Assembly (NCBI RefSeq): GCF_017583065.1
Contig: NZ_JAGEVL010000003.1
Span: 372,001-436,000 of the forward strand
Source of the DNA: Staphylococcus shinii
GTDB taxonomy: Bacteria > Bacillota > Bacilli > Staphylococcales > Staphylococcaceae
Reading direction: 5' to 3'
Length of the DNA stretch: 64,000 nt
Every line of letters starts with the position of its first letter. The first letter of the stretch is position 1. Made by a program: the position numbers and the translations under genes. The notes beneath the pieces were generated by a model. That model searched no databases. It was given only the letters and a program-made list of their open reading frames with translations, and was not told the DNA's origin. Positions 7,685 through 18,090 of the stretch are shown here, piece by piece.

Positions 7685-10600
7685 ATGACAAAGGAACTTA
7701 AAATTGAAAATCAATTTATACAAATATTAAGTGAAAAAGAAAATCAATGGCGTTATAGAGAAGATATTAAAACAGAATCTGATTTATGGAATAATTTCAA
7801 ATTACATTTGAATCGTATAAATCTATCTATATTAAAAGATAAACCTATCACAGATAATGAATTTAAAAATATTAAAGTAGAATTTCGTAGATTAACTGCG
7901 TCTCCATTTTTAGCTTCACAATGGTTACGTGGTGAAAATGGCACTGCTCAAATTACTTTAGAACGAGACAGTGGTAAAAAAATAACATTAGAAGTTTTTA
8001 GAAATAAAGATATTGCTGGCGGAAATTCGTCATATGAAGTAGTTAACCAAATTGTTCCGGATACAGAACGTAAATCACGCGGAGACGTTACACTATTAAT
8101 TAATGGTCTCCCAGTCATTCACATAGAATTAAAAAGTGAAACAGCTAAAGATGGTTTTATACAAGCTTTTCACCAAATCCAACGATATGACGAAAATGGT
8201 TTTTTTAATGGGATTTATGCTGCAATTCAATTATTCGTGGTTTCAAACAAAGTGGATACTCGCTATTTTGCTCGTCCTAGTCACAATACACCTGAAGCTT
8301 ATAAACGCACAGAAAAGTTCTTGTTTAATTGGCGTACAGAAGATAATGTTCCTGTTCCAAATTTATTTGATTTCACGCGTTTAGTATTGCGTATTCCTAA
8401 TGCTCACGAACTCATTAGCCAATTTTCTATTTTAGTAGATGACAATAAGAGTCAAAAATTTCTAATGGTGTTACGTCCATATCAAATACATGCAATACGT
8501 AAAATTCGCGAAAATGCTGCGAAGCATGAAGGTGGGTTTATTTGGCATGCAACTGGTTCAGGTAAGACTATAACAAGTTTCATTGCGACTAAATTGTTAG
8601 CTCAAAATTTAATCGGTGTAGATCGTACTGTTATGATAGTGGACAGAACTGATTTAGATGAACAAACGACAGGAGAATTTACAAAATTCGCTTCTGAATT
8701 CCATACGGGTCAAAGCATTGGAGATGCACCTAATAACACGCTTATTGTAGGTATTAAAAATCAAAGACAACTCACGAAAAGTTTACTTTCGAAAAAAAGT
8801 AATAATACTATCTTAGTTTCAACAATACAAAAACTATCAGCAGCGATGCGATCAGCTCAAGAAGAAAGTAATTTAAAAGGTATAAATCGTTTTGAAAAAT
8901 TACGTGGTGAACATATTGTTTTTATCGTTGATGAAGCACATCGTGCGGTGAGTGATGAAGAAATGCGCCGTATTAAAAAGATACTACCTAATTCAACTTG
9001 GTTTGGTTTAACAGGTACACCTATTTTTGAAGAAAATCAAAAACAAGAAAATGGGACATACGCACGAACAACAGACCAACAATATGGTCCTTTATTACAT
9101 GCTTATACCACTAAAAATGCAATAGATGACAAAGCAGTTCTCGGTTTTCAAGTAGAATATCATTCATTACTAACAAATGATGAGCAAGTTGAAATGGTCT
9201 CTCGACTTAATAATAAAAATGTCCCTGAAGATTTATTGCAACAGGAAAAATTATTGAAGACGGAAATATATGAAAATGACGACCATATTCGTGCTATGTT
9301 ACATAAAATCTTCAATCGTCGTAGCATAATCAAAAAATTTAATGTCCAAAATGGTTACCCCACTATGGCAGCTATTTTGACAACCCATTCAATCAAACAG
9401 GCAAAGCGCATTTACTATATGTTACAAGAAATGAAAGAAAACGGCACACTCTTTACAGGACGACCATATGATGAACGCCATCAATTAATTGATTCCGGAT
9501 TCCCGAGAGTAGCTATTACATTTTCTACAAATCCAGATCAACAAGACATCAATACTTCAAATGATGAGCTATCAAAAATTATGGAGGAGTATAGTCAATT
9601 ATTTAATAGTACTCCCTATAAAGATGAAAAACTCTATAATAAAAATATTAATAAACGATTAGAACGTAAAGAAAGACAATATCAAAAGAATGGAGAGTGG
9701 CTTGATTTAGTCATTGTAGTAGATCGATTACTAACAGGCTTTGACTCTCCTACTATTCAAACACTGTATATTGATCGTGAAATGAAATATCAGAAGCTTC
9801 TACAAGCTTTTTCTCGTACGAATCGTATTTACCCTGGAAAAGATTACGGTATGATTGTAACATTTCGAAAGCCTACTTTAATGAAAGAAAATGTAGCAAA
9901 GACATTTGAGTTATTCTCAAATGAAAAGCAAAGTTTCAAAGATTTAATCCCAAAAGAATATACAGAAGTACGTTCAGAATTTGATGAATTAGTAAACAAC
10001 TATCAACAAGCAGAGACTGAATTAGAAGAAAACCCTAATGATTTAAAGGCTATGATAAATCAAGTTAGGGCCTTTCAACAATTAGAAAAGAATTTTAAAG
10101 CACTCAAAAGTTACGATGATTTTGAAGAAGACGCAGAATCATTAGAACACATAACGGACGAAATACCCACATATAAAGGCAAAGTAGAAAATTTACGTGC
10201 AGCTATTAAATCACAAGCTGTTGAAGATGGTAACAAAGAAATAGAACAATTATTAGAAGACATCGAATTTTCATCAAACTTAAATGCAAGTCATGAAGAT
10301 ACTGTAGATAGTTTTTATATCAATCAATTATTGAAAGATATTCAAAACAATAATCCAGATGCGATAGATAAATTTGATAAAGAAATTAAACGTAAAGATC
10401 CTCAAGTCCAATCTATGTATTATGATTTAAGAAAAGAACTACTAGAGAAAAGCGACGATATTGACGCTGTTGACCTTAAAATTCGAAAAATACAAAGTAA
10501 AATTCATGAATTAACACAAGAAAAGTCTAGTGAATATGGCTTGTCTTATGAGACTTTAATATCTGCTCTAAATGAATATCAAAGTGATAAAAAAGATATT

Positions 10601-10753
10601 CCTTATTTACCACAACTGTTAGATACAATGGAGATAACTAAAGAAGATTTTGAATATAAAACAGGCGAAAAATATCGCCGTCGTACAAAGGTAATAGAAC
10701 AATTATTAACTGATTTATTTGATACTATTCAAACATGGAAAGAGGAATTATAA
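7685..10753 (+). CDS. hsdR: Type I restriction enzyme R subunit (HsdR)
   Basis: 1022 residues, the normal length. The N-terminal endonuclease domain carries the PD-(D/E)xK residues as RGDVT near 131-135 and IELK near 146-149. The SF2 motor has HATGSGKT near 287-294 and a DEAH box near 415, with SRTNR-type motif VI later (residues about 710). HsdR translocates DNA and cuts unmodified DNA as part of the R2M2S complex. The sequence resembles the type IC (EcoR124I-like) group. The stop overlaps the hsdM start (TAATG), so hsdR is the first gene of an RMS operon. Confidence 0.95.
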   Translation: MTKELKIENQFIQILSEKENQWRYREDIKTESDLWNNFKLHLNRINLSILKDKPITDNEFKNIKVEFRRLTASPFLASQWLRGENGTAQITLERDSGKKITLEVFRNKDIAGGNSSYEVVNQIVPDTERKSRGDVTLLINGLPVIHIELKSETAKDGFIQAFHQIQRYDENGFFNGIYAAIQLFVVSNKVDTRYFARPSHNTPEAYKRTEKFLFNWRTEDNVPVPNLFDFTRLVLRIPNAHELISQFSILVDDNKSQKFLMVLRPYQIHAIRKIRENAAKHEGGFIWHATGSGKTITSFIATKLLAQNLIGVDRTVMIVDRTDLDEQTTGEFTKFASEFHTGQSIGDAPNNTLIVGIKNQRQLTKSLLSKKSNNTILVSTIQKLSAAMRSAQEESNLKGINRFEKLRGEHIVFIVDEAHRAVSDEEMRRIKKILPNSTWFGLTGTPIFEENQKQENGTYARTTDQQYGPLLHAYTTKNAIDDKAVLGFQVEYHSLLTNDEQVEMVSRLNNKNVPEDLLQQEKLLKTEIYENDDHIRAMLHKIFNRRSIIKKFNVQNGYPTMAAILTTHSIKQAKRIYYMLQEMKENGTLFTGRPYDERHQLIDSGFPRVAITFSTNPDQQDINTSNDELSKIMEEYSQLFNSTPYKDEKLYNKNINKRLERKERQYQKNGEWLDLVIVVDRLLTGFDSPTIQTLYIDREMKYQKLLQAFSRTNRIYPGKDYGMIVTFRKPTLMKENVAKTFELFSNEKQSFKDLIPKEYTEVRSEFDELVNNYQQAETELEENPNDLKAMINQVRAFQQLEKNFKALKSYDDFEEDAESLEHITDEIPTYKGKVENLRAAIKSQAVEDGNKEIEQLLEDIEFSSNLNASHEDTVDSFYINQLLKDIQNNNPDAIDKFDKEIKRKDPQVQSMYYDLRKELLEKSDDIDAVDLKIRKIQSKIHELTQEKSSEYGLSYETLISALNEYQSDKKDIPYLPQLLDTMEITKEDFEYKTGEKYRRRTKVIEQLLTDLFDTIQTWKEEL

Positions 10754-12297
10754 TGGCAACAACACTTAAACAACAACTATGGGCATCTGCGGATATTTTA
10801 CGCGGTAAAATGGATGCTAGTGAATATAAGAACTATTTACTTGGACTGATTTTCTATAAATATCTTTCAGATGCTGAACTTCGTGAAGTATATGAACAAG
10901 AAAACGGACAAACAATTACTTATCCAGATCGAGATGAGCAGTATAGGATATTATCTGAATGGTATGAAGAAGATAGAGAAGACATAAAAGAAATCATTCA
11001 ATTACAAAAAGGATATTTTATTGAACCTGATAAATTATTTTATAATTTACGTAAAAAATCAGACACTTATGAATTTGAATTGAGACATTTACAAGCAGGT
11101 TTTACCGCATTAGAACAGCAAGGAGAACTTTTTAAGGGTTTATTTGCGGATATTGACCTTGATTCCACAAAGCTTGGTTCAACAATACAACAACGTAATG
11201 TAACCATTACGGAAGTTTTACGTGCCCTAGATGAAATTGATTTATTTGAACATGGTGGCGACGTCATTGGTGATGCTTATGAATACTTGATTGGATTATT
11301 TGCGGCTAGTGCAGGTAAGAAAGCTGGAGAATTCTATACACCACAAGCTGTTTCGCATATTATTTCACAAATCACAGCTATTGATCAAGAAGATTGCGTA
11401 CCCTTCCACATTTACGATCCGACAATGGGGTCGGGTTCATTAATGTTAAATATTCGTCGATTTATAAAAAATCCGAAACAAATAAACTATCACGGTCAAG
11501 AATTGAATACGACAACGTATAATCTAGGACGAATGAACTTGATTCTACATGGTGTAGATAAAGACCGTATGCGTCTTAAAAATAGCGATACTTTAGACTC
11601 TGATTGGCCAACAGAAGAACCCCATCAATTTGATTCTGTCGTGATGAATCCTCCTTATTCAGCAAAATGGTCAGCATCAGACAAGTTTTTATCAGATGCT
11701 CGCTTTGAACGCTTTGGTCGATTAGCACCTAAATCAAAAGCTGATTTCGCCTTTCTTTTACATGGTTTTTACCATTTAAAAGATACAGGCACAATGGGAA
11801 TTGTTTTACCTCATGGGGTACTTTTCAGAGGTGGTGCTGAAGGCGTTATCCGTCAAACCTTATTAGAATTAGGATCGATAGATGCTGTTATTGGATTACC
11901 TGCGAATATATTTTATGGTACACCTATTCCAACAACAATTATTATACTTAAGAAGAACAGAAGTAATCGTGATGTATTATTTATAGATGCATCTCAAGAC
12001 TTCGAAAAAAGAAAAAATCAAAACTTCTTGTTAGAAGAACATATCGAAAAAATCATATCAACATATAAGCAACGTCAAGCTATTGAAAAATATGCATATA
12101 TAGCAAGTTTAGAAGAAATTGAAGAAAATGACTATAACCTTAACATTCCAAGGTATGTAGATACATTTGAAGAAGAAGAAGCAATTGATTTAGCACAAGT
12201 TCAAATGGACCTGGATCAAATAAATAGTGAAATCGTAGATATTGAAAAAGAAATTAATAGTTACCTAAATGAATTAGGAGTGTTAAAACATGACTAA
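10753..12297 (+). CDS. hsdM: Type I DNA methyltransferase M subunit (HsdM)
   Basis: 514 residues from the ATG at 10753; an in-frame ATG at 10735 lies inside hsdR and is rejected because GAGGAAT sits correctly before 10753. It has a helical N-terminal domain, then SAM motif I DPTMGSGS near 222-229 and catalytic NPPY near 299-302, marking an N6-adenine methyltransferase. It methylates the recognition site chosen by HsdS and forms the M2S core of the restriction complex. It overlaps hsdS by eight bases. Intact. Confidence 0.95.
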   Translation: MATTLKQQLWASADILRGKMDASEYKNYLLGLIFYKYLSDAELREVYEQENGQTITYPDRDEQYRILSEWYEEDREDIKEIIQLQKGYFIEPDKLFYNLRKKSDTYEFELRHLQAGFTALEQQGELFKGLFADIDLDSTKLGSTIQQRNVTITEVLRALDEIDLFEHGGDVIGDAYEYLIGLFAASAGKKAGEFYTPQAVSHIISQITAIDQEDCVPFHIYDPTMGSGSLMLNIRRFIKNPKQINYHGQELNTTTYNLGRMNLILHGVDKDRMRLKNSDTLDSDWPTEEPHQFDSVVMNPPYSAKWSASDKFLSDARFERFGRLAPKSKADFAFLLHGFYHLKDTGTMGIVLPHGVLFRGGAEGVIRQTLLELGSIDAVIGLPANIFYGTPIPTTIIILKKNRSNRDVLFIDASQDFEKRKNQNFLLEEHIEKIISTYKQRQAIEKYAYIASLEEIEENDYNLNIPRYVDTFEEEEAIDLAQVQMDLDQINSEIVDIEKEINSYLNELGVLKHD

Positions 12298-13489
12298 TGA
12301 AACTAAGAATGTACCTGAGTTAAGATTCCCAGAGTTTAGTGAGAAATGGAGTATAAATATATTTGGTGATGTTGTAACAAATAAAAGTTCTAAATATACT
12401 CCGAAAAAAACTGAAGCTCTTATTGATATAGAATTGGATAGTATTGAATCTAATACAGGTAGATTAATAAAAAATTACACCTCAAACGACTTTAGTAGCC
12501 AAAAGAACGTATTTACGCAAAACCAAGTATTATATAGTAAACTTCGACCATATTTAAATAAGTATTATTTTCCTAACTTTGATGGTGTATGCACTTCAGA
12601 AATTTGGGTTTTGGATTCTAAATACAGTTCCACATTATCTAACGAATTTTTATATTACTTTATTCAAACCAATAAATTTAAAGAAGTAACTAATAAATCA
12701 TCTGGTTCTAAAATGCCTAGAGCTGACTGGAATTTAGTTGGAAACATGAGGTTTAATATCACTAGTTTAAAAGAACAACAAAAGATTGGTAACTTCTTCA
12801 GCAAACTCGATTGCCAAATCGACTTGGAAGAACAAAAATTAGAGAAGTTAGAGGAACAGAAAAGGGGATATATGCAAAAAATTTTCTCACAAGAATTCCG
12901 ATTCAAAGATGAAAATGGTAATAATTATTCAGAATGGGAAGGAACTAATTTAGGTAATTTACTGCTGGAAATAAATCAAAAATCAACTTTAAATGACCAA
13001 TATCTGTTACTGTCTTCAACAAAAAATGGTTTGGTAAATCAATCTGATTATTTTAAGAAGCAAATTGGGAGTAAGGATAATACAGGATATAAAATTTTAA
13101 GGTTAAATCAAATGGTTATAAGCCCACAGAATTTATGGCTAGGTAATATAAATTTCAATGATCAATTTGAAATCGGAATTGTCTCGCCATCATATAGAAT
13201 ATATGAATTCAATTCAAAAGTGACTTTCCAGTTTCTAAAATATTTATTAAAGACTTCTAGATATATTTATGAATATGGTCAGGCTTCAGAACAAGGAGCT
13301 AGCGTTGTTAGGAGGAATTTGAATTTAGATTTGTTTTATGAAATAAAAGTGAATTTGCCTAAATTAGTTGAACAAGAAAAAATCGGTAACTTTTTTAAAA
13401 AAATTGATAAGTCTATTGATAAGCAATTCAATAAAGTTGAATTATTAAAAGAACGTAAGAAAGGATTTTTACAGAAGATGTTTGTGTAG
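12290..13489 (+). CDS. hsdS: Type I specificity subunit (HsdS)
   Basis: 399 residues with the classic layout of two variable target-recognition domains, each followed by a conserved helical spacer. The first spacer has LKEQQKIGNFFSKLD near 160-175; the second, near the C-terminus, has EQEKIGNFFKKID and ends in KKGFLQKMF. The two half-repeats are plain by eye. HsdS reads the bipartite DNA site for HsdM and HsdR. The specificity cannot be deduced without comparison to characterised target-recognition domains. A decayed hsdS tail with the same ending lies at 26271-26392. Confidence 0.93.
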   Translation: MTNETKNVPELRFPEFSEKWSINIFGDVVTNKSSKYTPKKTEALIDIELDSIESNTGRLIKNYTSNDFSSQKNVFTQNQVLYSKLRPYLNKYYFPNFDGVCTSEIWVLDSKYSSTLSNEFLYYFIQTNKFKEVTNKSSGSKMPRADWNLVGNMRFNITSLKEQQKIGNFFSKLDCQIDLEEQKLEKLEEQKRGYMQKIFSQEFRFKDENGNNYSEWEGTNLGNLLLEINQKSTLNDQYLLLSSTKNGLVNQSDYFKKQIGSKDNTGYKILRLNQMVISPQNLWLGNINFNDQFEIGIVSPSYRIYEFNSKVTFQFLKYLLKTSRYIYEYGQASEQGASVVRRNLNLDLFYEIKVNLPKLVEQEKIGNFFKKIDKSIDKQFNKVELLKERKKGFLQKMFV

Positions 13490-13621
13490 TTCTGATAAAG
13501 CCCTATTATGTAAACAAAAATTTAAATATTCAAGTGAACTTTTATAATTTTTGGGATGAACTGTACAGTTAAATTAGCATATACAATGGTGATGAATTTT
13601 TAAATTAAGGTGGTTTTTCTT

Positions 13622-14542
13622 TTGGGAGATGTAAAACTTTTTAATATTGAAGTGAACAATACTTATGAACTTGTAGGGGAGTCTGTTGCGATTGAAAAAT
13701 CATTACAAAATATTATTGAATGTAATACAGAGCAACTATTAGGCATTAACTTTTTAGCAAGTGAATATTCTACAGGGAAAAACCACTCAGGTAGAATTGA
13801 TACTTTGGGTATTGATGAAAATTATTCTCCTGTAATTATTGAGTATAAACGCACGACAAACGAGAATGTTATTAATCAAGGTTTGTTTTATTTGGACTGG
13901 CTAATGGACCATAAAGCAGAGTTTGAGTTGCTTGTAATGAATCAATTGAGTAAGGAGGTTTCTGATAAAATTGAGTGGGCATCGCCGAGATTGTTATGTA
14001 TTGCTGGTGGATTTACAAAATATGATGAGCATGCTGTGAAACAAATTAATCGTAATATAGAGTTATATCGATATAAATATTTTGAAAATAAGTTTTTATT
14101 ATTGGACTTAGTAAATGCAACATTTACAACGAGTCATAAAGAAAAAAATGTCAAAAGTGCTTCTCAAATAATAGATACAGAAAACAGTTCTTATACTTCA
14201 AAAAATCTTGAATCGGCTAATGAAAAATTAACAGATTTATACTATGAATTATATGAATATATGATGAGCAAAGGTGATGATGTTCAATTTAAAGAATTGA
14301 AACATTATTTCGCGTTCAAAAGAATCAAAAATTTTGCTTGTCTTGAAGTACATCCAAGTCAACAAAGAATTATTGTATTTGTAAAAGTAAACATAGAACA
14401 GACGGTTATTGAAAAAGGATTTATGCGTGATATGACAAATATCAATCATTGGGGGACTGGGAACTTATCTCTTTTAATAAGAAATAAAGAAGATGTTGAA
14501 AAAGCAAAAGTGTATATTGATGAAAGCTACGAAAAAAATTAA
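13622..14542 (+). CDS. PDDEXK-nuclease-like protein with C-terminal DUF5655 domain
   Basis: 306 residues from a TTG start, chosen because AAGGTGG lies 8 bases before it; a GTG at 13610 is too close to that site. The N-terminal half carries GRIDTLGID and VIIEYKR, a D...ExK arrangement of restriction-like nucleases. The C-terminal part (DLYYELYEYM to the end) resembles the DUF5655 domain. It is downstream of hsdRMS and ends at a strong terminator. The role is unknown; it may be an accessory nuclease or DNA-end-binding protein of the restriction locus. Confidence 0.75.
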   Translation: MGDVKLFNIEVNNTYELVGESVAIEKSLQNIIECNTEQLLGINFLASEYSTGKNHSGRIDTLGIDENYSPVIIEYKRTTNENVINQGLFYLDWLMDHKAEFELLVMNQLSKEVSDKIEWASPRLLCIAGGFTKYDEHAVKQINRNIELYRYKYFENKFLLLDLVNATFTTSHKEKNVKSASQIIDTENSSYTSKNLESANEKLTDLYYELYEYMMSKGDDVQFKELKHYFAFKRIKNFACLEVHPSQQRIIVFVKVNIEQTVIEKGFMRDMTNINHWGTGNLSLLIRNKEDVEKAKVYIDESYEKN

Positions 14543-14570
14543 ACTATAATATTTTTTATGGCTCTATACT

Positions 14571-14606
14571 AAACAGGACTGACATAAAAAGTCAGCCCTG
14601 TTTTTA
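14571..14606 (+). terminator. Rho-independent terminator after the hsd/DUF5655 region
   Basis: The stem AAACAGG-CTGAC / GTCAG-CCTGTTT with a short A-rich loop is followed by TTTTT. It lies 28 bases past the stop at 14542. Confidence 0.85.
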
Positions 14607-14890
14607 ATTACTCTTTCTCCGTTTGGATTGAGGCGCTTCTATAGTGCGGTTAACTATTTTTAAATAAAAAGCAATAGCTTTTGGGTTATTGTCAGGCACT
14701 TCAGGAATTACGTTTGCTTCTTCTCCCATGATTGGAGGTATTTTAAGTGATACATTGGCTTGTGCAAAACGTGTTTTTTATTAACATACCTTTTACTATT
14801 ATCTTTTGGAATTATTAATGGTATATACATATTAAGCGTAATGCTTATTACATTGATCAGTGGGATTACTGTAATTTCTAAAAAAGTCAA
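14604..14890 (-). pseudogene. Short minus-strand gene fragment, frameshifted, unrecognised
   Basis: Two overlapping minus-strand frames look protein-like. One, from about 14890, is hydrophobic (TVIPLINVISITLNMY), like a membrane helix. The other continues as MGEEANVIPEVPDNNPKAIAFY and ends at 14604. A single frame slip near 14740-14770 would join them into the tail of one membrane-associated protein. I do not recognise the family. It is treated as a decayed fragment. Confidence 0.3.
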
Positions 14891-15212
14891 AGGTGTTAAC
14901 TCAAAGTGATCATAATTTATTCAGGTTTCTTCATTATTTACTTTGAATAAATATGTTTATCGTTGCAAGTAAATGAATATTCACCTCCATAATATTTAAA
15001 ATTTTGTAATAACAAGCATAATCAAAGTTATTAAATGACTAATAAGAAAATAAATATAATTTTAATTGAAGAGCGATATTATTATTTTTGAGCTATATAT
15101 TATGTTTTTCTACCAGATTTAATTTCGACTAATATATAATTGAATTTTAAAGAGTCTAAGAGAAAATATAGAGGGAAGTCATGTATTAAATCTTTAAAAT
15201 GTGGAGGATAAA

Positions 15213-15794
15213 ATGAAAGAGGATAAAGTAGTGATTGCATCAGTTACCAAAGAAAACCAACTTGAAAAGGTACTGAAATACAAAGATAACTTGAAAGCAG
15301 TATTTATTTTAACTGGTAATTTTATAAATATTAAAGAGTATGTGAAGCTATATCAGTCAAATGGAATTGATGTTTATATTCATGTGGAGAAGATTAAAGG
15401 ATTAAAATTAGATGATTTTGGTTTTAAATATATAAAACAAATGATTCAACCGGAAGGTATCATAACGACAAAAATGAGCCATGTAAAATTAGCGAAAAAG
15501 AATGATATTTTCGTAATTCAACGTTTCTTTTTAGCCGATCACGATATGAAAGAAAATATTATAAATACTGCTAAAGTAAGTCAGCCTGATATGTTAGAAA
15601 TGATGCCAACGATTACTTCATTTTTAATTGAATCTATTCAATCAAAAGTAAAAATACCTATTATTATGGGTGGATTAGTAGATAGTGAAACTTATTTAAC
15701 TCAAGCGCTTGAAGATGGCGCTTTAGGTGTATCGACTGCAAATAAAGCAATGTGGAAGAGAGAATTTACTGATTTTTTACATGAGCATCAATAA
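15213..15794 (+). CDS. GlpP-family glycerol-3-phosphate-responsive antiterminator
   Basis: 193 residues from the ATG at 15213 (GGAGG five bases upstream; the GTG at 15201 is inside the binding site). The TIM-barrel-like pattern of GlpP is visible: VFILTGN, VYIHVEKIKGL, GIITTK near 88-93, PIIMGGLV near 152-160 and a final GALGVSTA. GlpP binds leader RNA when glycerol-3-phosphate is present and stops premature termination. Here the gene is followed directly by a leader hairpin and a sugar-type ABC importer rather than glpFKD, so its target is probably that operon. It is a locus-specific paralogue of the household glpP. Confidence 0.85.
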   Translation: MKEDKVVIASVTKENQLEKVLKYKDNLKAVFILTGNFINIKEYVKLYQSNGIDVYIHVEKIKGLKLDDFGFKYIKQMIQPEGIITTKMSHVKLAKKNDIFVIQRFFLADHDMKENIINTAKVSQPDMLEMMPTITSFLIESIQSKVKIPIIMGGLVDSETYLTQALEDGALGVSTANKAMWKREFTDFLHEHQ

Positions 15795-15851
15795 ATATTA
15801 ATATACATTTGTTACATTAAACATAACAAGTGAAGTGATAGGCAATTGGAG

Positions 15852-15896
15852 AGCCAAATAAGCGTGTATTGACACGTTTATTTGGCTATTTTTTTT
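15852..15896 (+). terminator. Leader terminator, probable GlpP antitermination target
   Basis: A 16-base stem with one mismatch (arms start AGCCAAATAA and end TTATTTGGCT) around a four-base loop is followed by a run of eight T. The T run abuts the ribosome binding site of the binding-protein gene, so the hairpin controls entry into the transporter operon. Confidence 0.85.
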
Positions 15897-15912
15897 GGAG
15901 GGATTAAGGCGA

Positions 15913-17193
15913 ATGAAGCAATTTAGTTTTCTCTTGTGTATAACATTACTGTTTTTAGCAGGTTGTAGCGCTGAAGGGAGTAAGGAAGAGACAAAAGATG
16001 GCAAAGTGAAAATTGAGTACTGGCATGTCAACGCTGAAACTCAAGGTGGAAAAACAGTAAAAGAACTTGTAAATGATTTTAATAAACAAAGTGATGACGT
16101 CTATGTGCAAGCTAAATATAATCCAGATATGTATAAAGGGTTGATACAGAATATGATGTCTGAAGCAGCAGGGGGTAGAACCCCAGATGTTGTACAAATA
16201 GGCTGGTCCTTTAAAAATTATTACAAAGACAACTTTGAATATACATCACCCGAAGAGATTATCAATCAATCATTTCCAGAAGATAAAAAGTTTATAAAAG
16301 AAAAGTTTGATGACAAGGTTTTAAAAATTGCCCAGGATGAAAACGGAGAGCAACTAGGACTACCATATTCTGTTAGTAGTCCAGTTATGTTTATAAATAA
16401 AGATATTTTACGTAAAGCGCATCTTGATGAAAATGGGCCGAAGACTTGGGAAGAAGTTCAAAACTATGCAAAAAAAATTAAAGAAACCACAAATCAATAT
16501 GGCATCTTTATACAAGAGCCTGCTGATAGTTGGGCGCAACAAGCAATCGTTGATAGTAATGGGGGCAATATCGTAAAAGATGGCAAAGCATCATTTGCAA
16601 ACCAGGAAGGTGTAGAAGCGTATCAAATGATGCAAGATATGGTGAACAATAAGTCCGCATTACATACTAATGACGAACAAGGTCAACAAAGTTTTATCAA
16701 TGGTGAAGTCGGTATGCTATTTACAACAAATGCGAAACAAAAACACATTAAAGATAATGCAACATTTGATGTTGAAGCGATTGAAATACCAAGTTGGAAA
16801 GGTAAAGAGAAAGCAGTCCCCGCAGGTGGTGCAATGCTAGGCATTACGTCAGATAGTAAAGAAGAGCAAGAAGCATCGTGGAAGTTTATGAAATATCTAT
16901 ACAAAGTTGAAAATGTGGCGAAATGGACGAAAGGGACGGGATACGTGCCGCCACGTAATGATGTTGTAGATAACCCGAAAGGTTTAAAAGCTTATGTTGA
17001 AGAAAATAAGATGATGCGACCAGCAATCAATCAAATGAGTGATGTTGTGCCTTGGGCGGCATTTCCTGGTAATAGCGGTTTAGAAGCTGAGCAACAACTT
17101 ATTGATATGCGAGATAAAATACTCGGGGAAGATGCAGATGTAAAGGAAACCATGGAAGCAACACAAAATAGAATTAATCAGGAATTAGATTAA
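15913..17193 (+). CDS. ABC importer solute-binding lipoprotein (UgpB/MalE-like)
   Basis: 427 residues from the ATG at 15913. The signal peptide ends in a lipobox LAGC (near 16-19), so it is anchored outside the membrane. The mature part is a family 1 binding protein (EYWH near the N-terminus, RTPDVVQ, then a GEVGMLFTT block). Such proteins bind sugars, polyols or glycerol phosphates for CUT1 importers. With GlpP upstream the likely substrate is glycerol-3-phosphate or a glycerophosphodiester, which is inference. It is the first gene after the leader terminator. Confidence 0.88.
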   Translation: MKQFSFLLCITLLFLAGCSAEGSKEETKDGKVKIEYWHVNAETQGGKTVKELVNDFNKQSDDVYVQAKYNPDMYKGLIQNMMSEAAGGRTPDVVQIGWSFKNYYKDNFEYTSPEEIINQSFPEDKKFIKEKFDDKVLKIAQDENGEQLGLPYSVSSPVMFINKDILRKAHLDENGPKTWEEVQNYAKKIKETTNQYGIFIQEPADSWAQQAIVDSNGGNIVKDGKASFANQEGVEAYQMMQDMVNNKSALHTNDEQGQQSFINGEVGMLFTTNAKQKHIKDNATFDVEAIEIPSWKGKEKAVPAGGAMLGITSDSKEEQEASWKFMKYLYKVENVAKWTKGTGYVPPRNDVVDNPKGLKAYVEENKMMRPAINQMSDVVPWAAFPGNSGLEAEQQLIDMRDKILGEDADVKETMEATQNRINQELD

Positions 17194-17214
17194 CCAATTA
17201 AGGAGGTACAAGTA

Positions 17215-18090
17215 ATGAATAAAAAATGGTTGCCTTATGCATTATTACTACCATCTGTAATCATTATTTTAATTTTTAATATTATACCTTTGATTTATAC
17301 CGTATATTTAAGCTTTTTTGATTGGAACATGGTTAAAACAAACAAAGAATTTGTAGGTTTAGATAATTATATTGAGCTTTTTACAAACACTAAGTTTTAT
17401 ATGATTATCGGTCAGACATTTGCCTATATTGCCTTACTAGTTGTATTTAATACAGTGATGACTTATATTTTTGCTTTTATTGTAGATTACTTTATTGGCA
17501 AAGGAAAACGTATTTATCAAACTGTATTGTTTATACCCTCTGTAATTTCACTTGTTGTAGGTGCGATGGTGTTTCTGTGGATACTTAACCCAGTGTCGGG
17601 ACCTGTTGCACAAGTGCTAGGGATATTTGGCGTATCGATACCAAATTGGACGACAACGAATGGTTGGGTCATCTTTGTCATTAGTTTGATTGTAGCGTGG
17701 AAAGTCTTTGGGTATAATTTCTTGGTTTTATATTCCAGTATTATTGGCATACCAAGAGAGATGATTGAAGCAGCAAAAATAGATAACGTGAAGCCTTCAC
17801 GTATTTTTATAGATATTATTCTACCTATGAGCTCGGCGACCGGTTTTTACATTTTAATTATGACTATAGTACAAGGTTTGCAGTACGTTTTTACGCCTAT
17901 CAGTGTAATTACAAAAGGCGGCCCCAATTATCAAAGTAGTAATTTAATTTATCACGCTTATCACGAAGGGTTCACCTTATATAAAACAGGTGTTTCTGCT
18001 GCTGTCTCGACAATTACATTGATTATTTTCTTTTCACTATTACTGATTCAGTTTTTAGTGGTTGAGAGGAGAGTAAAGTATGAAAACTAA
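17215..18090 (+). CDS. ABC importer permease 1 (MalF/UgpA-like)
   Basis: 291 residues with about six membrane helices. The EAA-type cytoplasmic loop, which contacts the ATPase, reads IPREMIEAAKIDNVKPSRIF near 180-200. AGGAGG precedes the ATG. The 3' end overlaps the next permease by 11 bases, showing one transcript. With its partner it forms the channel for the lipoprotein's ligand. Confidence 0.9.
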   Translation: MNKKWLPYALLLPSVIIILIFNIIPLIYTVYLSFFDWNMVKTNKEFVGLDNYIELFTNTKFYMIIGQTFAYIALLVVFNTVMTYIFAFIVDYFIGKGKRIYQTVLFIPSVISLVVGAMVFLWILNPVSGPVAQVLGIFGVSIPNWTTTNGWVIFVISLIVAWKVFGYNFLVLYSSIIGIPREMIEAAKIDNVKPSRIFIDIILPMSSATGFYILIMTIVQGLQYVFTPISVITKGGPNYQSSNLIYHAYHEGFTLYKTGVSAAVSTITLIIFFSLLLIQFLVVERRVKYEN

